A DNA stretch of 64,000 nucleotides from Mariannaea sp. PMI_226. Taxonomy: Eukaryota > Ascomycota > Sordariomycetes > Hypocreales > Nectriaceae. The notes under the pieces are model-generated. The model worked only from the letters and a program-made list of their open reading frames with translations. It was not told the DNA's origin and did no database searches. The stretch lies in contig JANFOG010000002.1 of the NCBI GenBank assembly GCA_024336345.1, positions 930,001-994,000 of the forward strand. The letters run 5' to 3'. A program made the position numbers and the translations under genes. Within the stretch, counting starts at the first letter, position 1. Every line of letters starts with the position of its first letter. Shown piece after piece: positions 20,646 to 29,911 of this stretch.

Positions 20646-22674
20646 TACTGTCCTGCAGTACTATCAGGATGTCCACGATGCTGCCAAGACGGAGCAGATC
20701 CTCGGCTCGACCGTCCACCTTCTTACCGAGCTCGCCAACCCCCTGAACCTCAGTCTCCTAACATCACAACTCCTGACGGCGCCAGCGATATGGCAGCAGC
20801 CCGGGGCGGTACGGAACTCTGTACGCGTCATGAGCGTCTATAACAGTGCCGCGACGCGCATTCATCATTACGAGGCGGCGTGGAGAGAAAACAGCAAAGA
20901 GCACGCAGGAGGCGGGCTACGATGCGACGCCTGGGCGCGAGCTGTCGCAAAAGGCGCTGATGATCGATCCAAGCGATGGCAACATCTTCTTGTTCTTACG
21001 GGAACTCTAATGGGGATGGAAGGACACGATCGACGGGCTTTGTCACGAAGCCTCAGAAATACCCTAGAATCGGCAATCGTTACGGCTGCGAACCTCGCAT
21101 TAGAGACTCAGCTCGCTGATGGACCAGCGGCAGGAGCCTCAATCATCATGGCCCTAAACTACGCCTTTCCTTTCCTTTCCGAATACCATAAAACCCTCCT
21201 GAACTGCAATGCGTTGCTACCACTGGCTGTTTGGGCCATTACAGCCGAGGAAGGCTTCTGCGATGGACAGTTCCTGACAGCCATTGGCAATGAGATCGCC
21301 GAGTCTCCCAGTCATCAGCTTGCTTGGTCTCTTATGACACCTTCGTATCGGCACCTACAGGATCTTGAGAAACGTCCAATCATGTCAAACATAGGACCTT
21401 TGTCCAAACTTACAGCTTTCGTTGTGGATCATGCCTCCGATACTCACGCCGTGCTACAAGCCCAAGATGCACTTCTGATATTTACTCGCAATGTCTTGGA
21501 TGCCTGGAGGAATAACCGATTCAGTGAGATTGATCGAGCAGCTGAACAGGCGTCCTTGACTCCTGAAACGTGGAGAACCACCTGGCAAACGTTGTGGGCT
21601 CTTCTCAGGAACCTCATGTATGTGGTAGTAGCTTTGCTGCAAGCCATTGTATCGCGAAGCTTGCTTGATCCCTTGATGATGAATGACCTGGCAGCTCCCA
21701 GCATTGCGACCAAGTCATTGCACATTTTGCGAAATCTCGCCTTCATTTCTAGTCGAAACGGCAACAATGCGTTTCAGGTGTATGCCTTTACATACCTAAC
21801 ATCAATTGATGTCCTATCCAGAAATGCCGCTGCAGCCTACAACTTCCTCAATGAAACACGCCCTGCGGAAAATGGTCCAGCCTTCACTTCGCATCTCCAG
21901 AGGACGCTGGATTTGTTTTACCTGAACCTAGCAGAGCATCTCCCTTTGACTTTATCAACAGCAGTATGCGAGAATCTCATTGTCAAACCAGCGACATTAT
22001 ACATTTCACATGAAGGCGTCATGACTTCGTCCATGATTGAGCTGTTCGAGACTGCTCATAGCGCAATCTTGTCAACCCTGTCTTGTCCACAACACAGCTC
22101 TCTCACCATCCAGATAACTCCCTTCTATATTGTCAAGCTCTTCGAAGCGTTCCCCCATCAGATTTCTGCTCGTCAATTCCGGGTGGCATTCAAGACTGTC
22201 ATGCAGATTGTATCGCCCCCTTTCCCGATCGCGGAAATGGAACCGCACCTCTCCGAAACGCTACTGGAGATACTGCGGTTGAATATCGCAGCTGCGCCTT
22301 CAGTTCCTCTTCCGCCAACATCAGACGCAGTATCAAGAGCAGATTCCTCTCAAGACGAAGAGCCTCTCTCTCATCAGAGCTCATTAACCCTCGCATTGGT
22401 TGACTCTTTGCCATACCTACCCCTTCCTTTGGTGGAGGAATGGCTCACAATCGCAGCTCAATCATTGAACGATATTCCTGATGTAGTCCTACGAGAACCA
22501 GTAAGGAAGAGATTCCTGGAGATACTTGTGAATGGGGAAATGGATGTGGAACGAGCAGCCATCGGGGTAGCTTGGTGGGGAACTCATGGGGGACGAGATA
22601 TGGTCCTCTCAGGAGTAGCAGAGCCCGCCATGATGAGCGGAGCACTTGGTGCAGACCGGACTAGCAGGCTCTAA
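20623..22674 (+). CDS. Conserved-looking helical protein of unknown function, 683 aa
   Basis: Single open frame of 683 codons with a good start context (GCCATGT). The protein is Leu/Ala-rich and apparently all alpha-helical throughout, with no membrane segment, signal peptide or catalytic motif I can name. It looks like an ARM/HEAT-type solenoid scaffold, for example WLLRNLMYVVVALLQAIVS-like helices in the middle and PSVPLPPTSDAV as a short linker near residue 570. I do not recognise a named family. Head-to-head with the TMEM170-like gene. A short upstream ORF overlapping the start codon suggests translational damping. Confidence 0.85.
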   Translation: MSTERLLNTVLQYYQDVHDAAKTEQILGSTVHLLTELANPLNLSLLTSQLLTAPAIWQQPGAVRNSVRVMSVYNSAATRIHHYEAAWRENSKEHAGGGLRCDAWARAVAKGADDRSKRWQHLLVLTGTLMGMEGHDRRALSRSLRNTLESAIVTAANLALETQLADGPAAGASIIMALNYAFPFLSEYHKTLLNCNALLPLAVWAITAEEGFCDGQFLTAIGNEIAESPSHQLAWSLMTPSYRHLQDLEKRPIMSNIGPLSKLTAFVVDHASDTHAVLQAQDALLIFTRNVLDAWRNNRFSEIDRAAEQASLTPETWRTTWQTLWALLRNLMYVVVALLQAIVSRSLLDPLMMNDLAAPSIATKSLHILRNLAFISSRNGNNAFQVYAFTYLTSIDVLSRNAAAAYNFLNETRPAENGPAFTSHLQRTLDLFYLNLAEHLPLTLSTAVCENLIVKPATLYISHEGVMTSSMIELFETAHSAILSTLSCPQHSSLTIQITPFYIVKLFEAFPHQISARQFRVAFKTVMQIVSPPFPIAEMEPHLSETLLEILRLNIAAAPSVPLPPTSDAVSRADSSQDEEPLSHQSSLTLALVDSLPYLPLPLVEEWLTIAAQSLNDIPDVVLREPVRKRFLEILVNGEMDVERAAIGVAWWGTHGGRDMVLSGVAEPAMMSGALGADRTSRL

Positions 22675-25098
22675 GCTTGACGCGATTAATTTAATAACAG
22701 AGCTGTGTTTCTAGCATCTGATAGCTTGGTGAGACTCAAATCGGCCTGCAAAGACATTGGATCTCGGTTCAGCATAGTTATGGTATCACGCGGCCCCATG
22801 TTGTGAGAAGATCACGCAGCTCAACGCCCACTTTGTGAGCACTTGTCTCAAATGCTAAAACCTTCAAGGGCTACAGGAGGATGGTATGCTCTGTTTTCTT
22901 TTCACTTCACCCTCTACGTTCATGTTGTAGCATGAACCGATATGGCGAAAGAACCGGTACAGTACGGTCAAACACCTGAGATATCCCACGCAAGGGATCT
23001 TCACAACTATGGCATCTACGCGGCCTCGTGAGAGTATGTGAAATAGTCACCAAGCAGACGTGTAGCTGGACGATTGGACGGGCATGTCTCAGGATGGCAG
23101 CCATCCTAAGGACACAGGTGTGTGTGTGTGTGTGTGTGTGTTTGTGCGCGCGTATGTGATTGTGAGTGTGTATCCATTCACCTGCGAAGCGCCACATGTG
23201 CAGGAAGCTTTGAAGTGCGAGAGAATGTAAGCTAAAGCTTGCACGGCGTTATGAAATGGAAGCGGAGTCTCTGAATCATCGGGTGTATCTCAACATGGTA
23301 ATTATAGATGGGTGGTGAATGGGAAAAAGCAAGACATCCACCATGGGTAAGAGGACATGAAGCAACGTGGCATCCACGGAGGATCGGATTTGTCCGTGAC
23401 GAGCAGCTCAGCAAAACAAAAAGCACATCAACCGTTGAAGATGTGATACCCATTCAGCTGGACCACCGGATAATGAGGGGGGAGTGAAAAAGAGTACCAG
23501 AGAGGAGAGAGAAGGAGAGGAGGGGCCGAGTTAGTGCGTCAATTATTCCTAGTCTTTTGGACAACGACTATCAGGGTTGCGAGACCCGTAGCATATAAGG
23601 TAATATCTGTCTATACTTGTTGGTACTTTCATTCTCGTCAACGTCACTTAATATCTGTTCTATTTCCCTGTTCCTCCGTGTTCGATGCCTTTCTGTCTCA
23701 TTTCAATCAGCACATCATGGGCCTTGCTTCTTGATGCTGGCCACCCCTGTCGGTCTCGACCGTCCATCCCCTCCCGCTCGCGTGTAGTAGCACAGCCCAC
23801 CTTGATCAGCTCGGCCAGGGTTTAGAGAACACCTAGCTGCAGAACCCTTGTCAAGCTGGGCTCTGGGAGATTCTTTTGGGTCCAACTGAACTACCCATGG
23901 TACAATTTCTGTACTATGGAGTACTATGGATTACTCTGTGATGATTGCTGTAGGCGCTGTAGAGTACCGTACTCTATCGGTCTCTTCATACTTGCTGCTT
24001 GGAGGGTCGGCTGGATCAGCCGCTAAGAAAGGCGCCTCCACAGAACGTATTGCGTATAGATCGTCTCCTCTTTCAGGTTTATTACCCCGCCGTCCTGACT
24101 GGCGAGGCTTGATGCAGCACTTGCGATGCCGTGCGGTGCCGTGCAATTCCTGGCCGTGGTCCCTTTCTTTCTCTCAGCAGCTGCTGCAATGGTGTCGACG
24201 TCGGGTCAATTGCCGAGACATTATGACGACTTCTTTGGTAGCTATCAAATTGCTACTTCGTAGGTACTCCTGAGGGCTTTACCTCTGAGACCAATGTCTT
24301 GCATGTCGTGCTATGCTGGAGGGCCAGGCGTCGGGTACGTCCGCTTCCAGACGGTGCTCGACATACAAAGGAGAACGGGGACCTTTGGCAACTATCTTCC
24401 TAGCCCGCGAGTAGAACGAGGCTAGGAAGTATCTTTGGTATCTATCGTGCCTAGTTATTTGCGAAAAGAACAAAGGTGCATCCTGGAGTCGTCCGATGCG
24501 AATGACTTCCCCATCCTCTCCTAACCCCTCCCTTCACCCCCCTCCCTCTCTCCACGACGGTGCCTCCGAGATGATTTCATCCACCATATTTTCCCGCCAT
24601 TGGGATACTGCTACCGTAAAAAAACAAGTTGGACTGCCAGTTTGGGCTAGAAGCTGGCTAATGACCATGTTCCACTTGCAGCCTTCACGATTCAGCTCTG
24701 CATGCCAGTTCTGCGACCAGCTTCCTGGTTGCTAGCTTCTCGCTGTTCCCGATGCCGCTCCCCGAGCTGAGATGCTGAACATCGTACTGTCCAAGATTTG
24801 TACTGTTACCGGTACCGTAGTATTGTAGATCCCCTGTTTTTTTCTTCACCATTCCGTGTACAGTCGCACGTCATTCCTGGTGGACCTTGTCTTGCGTGGG
24901 AGGCTTGATCTAACTTCCGTATCCCCCCCCTCGAGCTCTGAGGATACATATATATATTACGCAGCTCTTACGTCTCCCCGCTTCTGAACATACTTCTATT
25001 CATCCTCAATAGCTCATCTACTTTTCAATTGCTCTTCAGTCTTCTTACACACTACTTCATTCTTCTCTGTATCATTGAGCCTCGTCTCGTCCTTCACA
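22675..25098. promoter_or_regulatory. Long upstream region of the Ddr48-like gene
   Basis: 2.4 kb without a supportable gene. It includes a (GT)12 run and, in the last 600 bp, several CCCCT stress-element-like sites (24525-24529, 24539-24543, 24927-24931). A TATATATAT box (24948-24957) lies about 145 bp before the ATG, followed by a CT-rich leader. Confidence 0.6.
23117..23140. repeat. (GT)12 microsatellite
   Basis: Uninterrupted GT dinucleotide run followed by TTTGTGCGCG. Confidence 0.95.
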
Positions 25099-26208
25099 AT
25101 GTCTTACCGTGATAACGACAACAGCTACGGCAGCAACGACGACAACGTAAGCTTCACATATTCCCTACATCTAGCAGTGGACAAAGGCTAACATTCTATT
25201 TTTTTTCTTTTCTTCAAGAACTCGTCAAGCTACGGCCGAAATGACAACAGCTCCAGCAACTATGGCCAGGGCAACGACTCTTACGGATCGTCCAACAATG
25301 ACAGCTACGGAAGCTCCAACCGCCGTGGCGACAACGACAACAGCTATGGTAGCTCAAACAATGACAACGACTCCTACGGCTCCAACCGTCGTAACAACGA
25401 CAACGACAACGACAACTCCTACGGAAGCAACAAGCAGTCTTCCAGCTACGGTAGCAATGACAACGACAACGACAACTCGTATGGAAGCAACAAGAAGTCT
25501 TCCAGCTACGGTAGCAATGACAACGACAACGACAACTCGTATGGAAGCAACAAGAAGTCTTCCAGCTACGGCAGCAATGACAACGACAATGATAACTCGT
25601 ACGGAAGCAACAACAAGTCTTCCAGCTACGGTAGCAACGACAACGACAATTCCTACGGCAGCAGCAACAAGCAGTCCAGCTATGGAGATAACGACAATGA
25701 CAACTCGTATGGAAGCAACAAGAAGTCTTCCAGCTACGGTAGCAACGACAACGACAACGACAACTCCTACGGAAGCAACAAGAAGTCTTCCAGCTACGGC
25801 AGCAACGACAACGACAACGACAACTCGTATGGAAGCAACAAGAAGTCTTCCAGCTACGGCAGCAACGACAACGACAACGACAACTCGTATGGAAGCAACA
25901 AGAAGTCCTCCAGCTACGGCAGCAACGACAACGACAACGACAACTCGTATGGCAGCAACAAGAAGTCCAGCTACGGTGACAACGACAACTCGTACGGCAG
26001 CAGCAACAACGACTCCTACGGATCTAGCAACAACGATTCGTACGGATCCAGCAACACATACGGCAGCTCGTCCAACCGCCGGGACAACGACAACAGCGGC
26101 AACAACCTGGTCGACAAGCTCGCCGACAAGGCTGGCGACTTCATCAGCAACAAGGTCTCTGAGAGATTTGGTGGCAGCGGCAACCAACGTGGCGGTGACG
26201 ACTACTAA
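25099..26208 (+). CDS. Ddr48-like Asn/Asp/Ser/Tyr/Gly repeat protein (2 exons)
   Basis: Predicted 345-aa low-complexity protein. Exon 1 (25099-25146) encodes MSYRDNDNSYGSNDDN; a 72-nt intron (GTAAGC, CAAG) joins exon 2 (25219-26208) in phase 0. The body repeats SYGSNDNDNDNSYGSNKKSS-like units, 20 residues each, flanked by shorter SSNNDSYG units. Yeast Ddr48, a stress-induced protein, is built of the same SNNNDSYGS and SSNKKKSSYGS words, so a role in stress response is plausible by analogy only. The last about 35 residues are not repetitive and form a predicted amphipathic helix (NNLVDKLADKAGDFISNKVSE) with a Gly-rich tail. There is no signal peptide. Long open frames in other frames here are by-products of the repeat. 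Confidence 0.85.
25411..25965 (+). repeat. 60-bp coding minisatellite, about 9 units
   Basis: In-frame 60-bp units inside the Ddr48-like gene. Positions 25441-25500 and 25501-25560 are identical; later units differ at third positions (AAT/AAC, GGT/GGC, TCG/TCC), and one central unit (about 25621-25728) is rearranged. Confidence 0.95.
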
Positions 26209-26505
26209 GTCGAGGATGATGATTTTATGAAGAAAGTCTGAACAGCACTGTATCAATTAGGTTAATGGGATTCACACTACCGAGTCGGTAGTAATGATAT
26301 GTTTCTATTTTTTATCAATCTCTCACTCTTTGTGCCACTCCAAAATTGACGTGATGTAAAATATCCTTCTCCAGAATGTATCAATCTGCCCCGACACATT
26401 TCATTTCTTGTCTGAAATATAAATGACAAGAAGTACATCATAATCATCATCATCATCACTTGATATATATCATCGACTTTCGTAATCCAAATTCCATCCA
26501 CCTCT

Positions 26506-28440
26506 TCAGACAAGACTCTTCTCGACCTTGATGAGAATGACGCCGTCTGTGGGTCGGCCTTTATGATCTATCAAGTGCACAAACCGATAGCCGTGGCCCA
26601 AGCGATCCAGACGGATACAAGCCCAAGCGGCAAGGTCATCACGGCCTATCTCATCATCTCGGATGGTGAAACGGACCCAGGAGAGCTCGTCCACGACGTG
26701 GGAGATTTTGGGAAACTCGAGGCGCTCGCCAGCAAAGTCCGGGTCGCGGGTCTCACGTGTCCGGGAACGGACCTTGTAGTCACCTTCGCGCTCGTGACCG
26801 CCGTTGGGGATCTTACCCCCTTCAAATTCCTCAGGGCTTTCAACATGAAGCTCAATTTTAACATAAGGGCTAAATCCCTTCGCAGACTTTTCGCCGCCAG
26901 GTAGAGGAATGTTCTGGGCAGCTATGATCGTAATAGCAAGCTTGAGCGCCCTGCGAACGGCGACATTGTCGGAGACACCTTGTTCATCTCGATCAGGCCG
27001 ATATCCTTGTGATAAGTTAGCTCAAGTTTCAAGAGTATAGACAGTTTATATGGACTACCAACCCTTTGGCTTCAGCACGTAACCAGGCGTGCCAGCAAAC
27101 ATGCCTTCGTTCAGCATCATGCCCTCATCCCACTTCTGCCAGTTCAGAGCGACAACTTGAATCCCCTTCCGCCAGAATGGTGCCGGATCAAGGTTAGAAG
27201 AACCGATGCGGAGGCCCCAAGGGTATGTACGCATCAAGAAATGGCGATTGTGGTTGAACAGTGCCTGGGCTTCACTCTCATGCACATCAACCACCTTCTT
27301 CTCTGACAAAGAGAATATATGGGTGGGCATCCCAGCTTCTGGTTGCTGTAAGTTCTTAAAAGAGACACCACGCGCGTAGATACCCAAGCGGCTCAGCTCC
27401 TGGATGACCTTGGCTGGCTTCGATTGCTTCTTTGCCCCGGAAGGCATTTTGGCAGGAGCCACGTCCTCATCGCTCTCATGGGCCGGAACGGCGGCGACCC
27501 CGGGAGGCACATATTTAACCTTGACGAGGAGCTTATTGCGCAATTCGGCCGGGCTGGGCAATTCAGCCGGGTCTTCCTTCAGTTCCTTTATGAGCTTATC
27601 GCCCCAGACCTCATTCATGATTCGAACCATGGCCAGCTGCTGCTCGGAACTGCAGTGAACCTCGAGGGACACAATGACGGGTAAATCGCTGGCAACGAAG
27701 GCGGCACGGTCTATAGCAACGCAGACATCGCGAAAGGGGACCTCTTTGGTAAGAGTGTAGCCATGTAGGACACGTGGCTCAACGACGGCGGCACGAGGTT
27801 GGTTTGTCGTAGTATGCGAATGGACATCGCTGATGCTAGTTTTGGACAGCTTTTCCTTGAGAGTGCTGAAGGTGCTTTTCTTCGTCTGGGGTTTGATCTT
27901 GCGACGCTGGATGCTATCCTCGTCGCTACTGCTACTGCTACTGCTGCTGCTACTTGTTCCCTCAGCATCAGACTCATCGCCATCCCAGACGTCAATTTCG
28001 ATACAGCGACCCCCTCGTAGCAAGACGTCTGTGTATGGTTTGGTAGAGCTATCACTGGAGAGCTGGTTACCGGTCAAGTAGGTGTTGTGGCTCGAGCTGA
28101 TGAAGTAGCTAGACAGAGGCCAAGAGTAATCGGGATTCAGAATTGGAGTAGCGGCAGCAGCGTGGCCAGATTTCATCCAGCTGATGAAGCCGTTGAGATC
28201 AAGATGATCGCGTGCAAGTAGTGCCTCTAGATCGGACGAAGGGACCTGATGCTGAGTGGAATTGGCAAAAGAACGGATCTGAGAATTGCTCCAGGTATGG
28301 TCTGGGCAGTCGGCGAGAGAGACGAATAATTTTTCAAGCTTCTTTGTGATGACTGCGTTGATTTTGGCCAGCTGGTGTGTGGGCTCGGGACCACCTCCTC
28401 CGACTTGGGGGTATGTGGAAGAAGGGTTGTGGTCTGCCAT
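26506..28440 (-). CDS. Phosphoinositide-specific phospholipase C (2 exons)
   Basis: Predicted 625-aa delta-type PI-PLC, hydrolysing PI(4,5)P2 to diacylglycerol and inositol trisphosphate at membranes. Exon 1 is 28440-27063 and exon 2 is 27005-26506. An EF-hand-like helical region (about 25-95) precedes the X domain, which has SSYFISSSHNTYLTGNQL with catalytic His118, GGRCIEIDVWDG, and a second catalytic His in VLHGYTLT. A poly-Ser/acidic insert separates the two. The Y domain includes GVSFKNLQ, HFLMRTYPWGLRIGSSN and QVVALNWQKWDEGM. Exon 2 encodes a C-terminal C2 domain (PYVKIELHV...FTIRDDE). No PH domain is visible. The intron uses an unusual GTTGGT donor, chosen because it restores the conserved LKPKGYRP junction; its branch site is GCTAAC. 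Confidence 0.93.
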
Positions 28441-28530
28441 AGTTGAGCTGGAGGTGGGTGATGCAATGAGTAAGACAAGAGGTAAATCCAGGCACCTGGT
28501 AGGTATCTGTAGGATAGGCAAGAGGCACCT

Positions 28531-28564
28531 TAGGTAGGTAGGTAGGTATGGTAGATAGATAGAT
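28531..28564. repeat. (TAGG)n / (TAGA)n cluster
   Basis: Four TAGG units, a short break, then three TAGA units, about 100 bp upstream of the PLC start codon. Confidence 0.9.
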
Positions 28565-29160
28565 GCCTTCAGGTAGAGATTGAGGTAAGTTAGGTATGGA
28601 AGGTACCTTATGCAAAGATGATGGTGCCCTCAGGAGTGATTGCGGCACATAAGGTATGTATGAACAAAAGCAGGTAGAAAGGGAAAAAGGAAAGGAAGAT
28701 AGAGAAAGCAGAGAAAGCAGAGAAACGGAAGAGGACGAAAGTACCAAAGCCGCCAAGCAAGGCAGGGCGATATCTCGTAAAGCAAGGTACAGATGCAGTA
28801 GTCTGTTGTCTGGACCTTGGGATGTTTTGATGTGTTGTAGCTTACGGGGCACCGAGAGGTAGGCGTAGGTACATGTAGTAAGCAGAGCACTGATACGAAA
28901 AAGAAACGTAGGCGGCTGTGTCGTTTTATTGCCTCCTCAATCTACTCGGCACAACCCGATTGAAGTTGACCCGCCGGCCAGCAGCCAGCACGCAAGCAAG
29001 CAATGGATGGCTCAGCTACGACGGGACGGGTCATGTACCTAGTGTAGTAGAGTCACTAACTTGGAATCCATCCGATTTGTTTTGTTTATTTGTTCCATGG
29101 CGCCAGGGTTGTGCTGGCAGTGCCATGTTGCCGGAAACTTGCCTCCTTCTCTTCCCCTGT

Positions 29161-29240
29161 GCCCCTCACTGGAGCCCCTCACTGGGGCCCCTCTCCTCTC
29201 CTCTACTCTACTCTCCTCTACTCTACTCTCCTCTACTCTA
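29161..29240. repeat. CCCCTCACTGG and CTCTACTCTACTCTC tandem repeats
   Basis: Two copies of a GCCCCTCACTGG word, then 2.7 copies of a 15-bp pyrimidine unit (29201-29240). Confidence 0.9.
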
Positions 29241-29911
29241 ACGCCTATAGCATACGCCAACGGCCTGGTCCACAGGGAGCTACTACCACCCTATAGTCCT
29301 TTCATCTGGATTCTCTCACTCTGTCATCTGTACCGGGAGGTAATTAGGGGACCTGACAAAAATAGAACCAGTCCAGTGCAACATCAGATCAGCCCAGATC
29401 AGTTCAGCTAAGACTTTGACTTCATCCATACAATAATTACAAACAGTTACAATAACAATGACAATAACAATAATAACATCAGCAATAATGCGCCTACCTA
29501 TTATGTAACTTGGTCATTCTCATTCACCAAAGATGTATCATTCAAGACCCCACGTCGTTGAGACCAAAGATCAAACACCTTGAGCCAAGCAAATTTCCAC
29601 CCACTCTTAGGTCTTCAGGGTAACTTGCCAGCTAGATTTATTTACCTACTACCTCCCTCCTCTGGCAATGACATAATTGAGTTATCAGTATAACCAAATA
29701 CCCCCATCGAGGCGAATTTGCGTTCCCAAGATGAATGACTATTGCTATATCATTGCACGGTCAGGTTGACAAACCATTACTCCCAAGGTCACATACCTTG
29801 CTTAGAATTCCTAGAATTACATGAGAGGTAGCACGGAGTATCCTCAACCCGCCCCTGTAATTGGCTGCCTCTTCAATGTTGCGTAGTAAGACTACAACCC
29901 AGTCACATACA

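Larger units (their letters stand above)
28441..29911. promoter_or_regulatory. PLC upstream region, rich in simple repeats
   Basis: Contains a TAGG/TAGA repeat cluster at 28531-28564, a purine-rich stretch (about 28675-28745), and a pyrimidine-rich tandem repeat block at 29161-29240. No gene is supported. Confidence 0.6.

Noticed and set aside
25241..26230. Long Thr/Ala-rich ORF on + strand
   Set aside because: It is a shifted frame of the SYGSNDN-type repeats; the frame with an ATG, a spliced first exon and Ddr48-like words is the real one.
25354..26256. 300-codon Val-rich ORF on - strand
   Set aside because: Antisense read-through of the same repeats; composition is the direct complement of AAC/GAC codons.
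28441..28521. 27-codon extension of the PLC
   Set aside because: Starts at TTG, and its hydrophobic stretch is not a credible signal peptide for a cytosolic enzyme.
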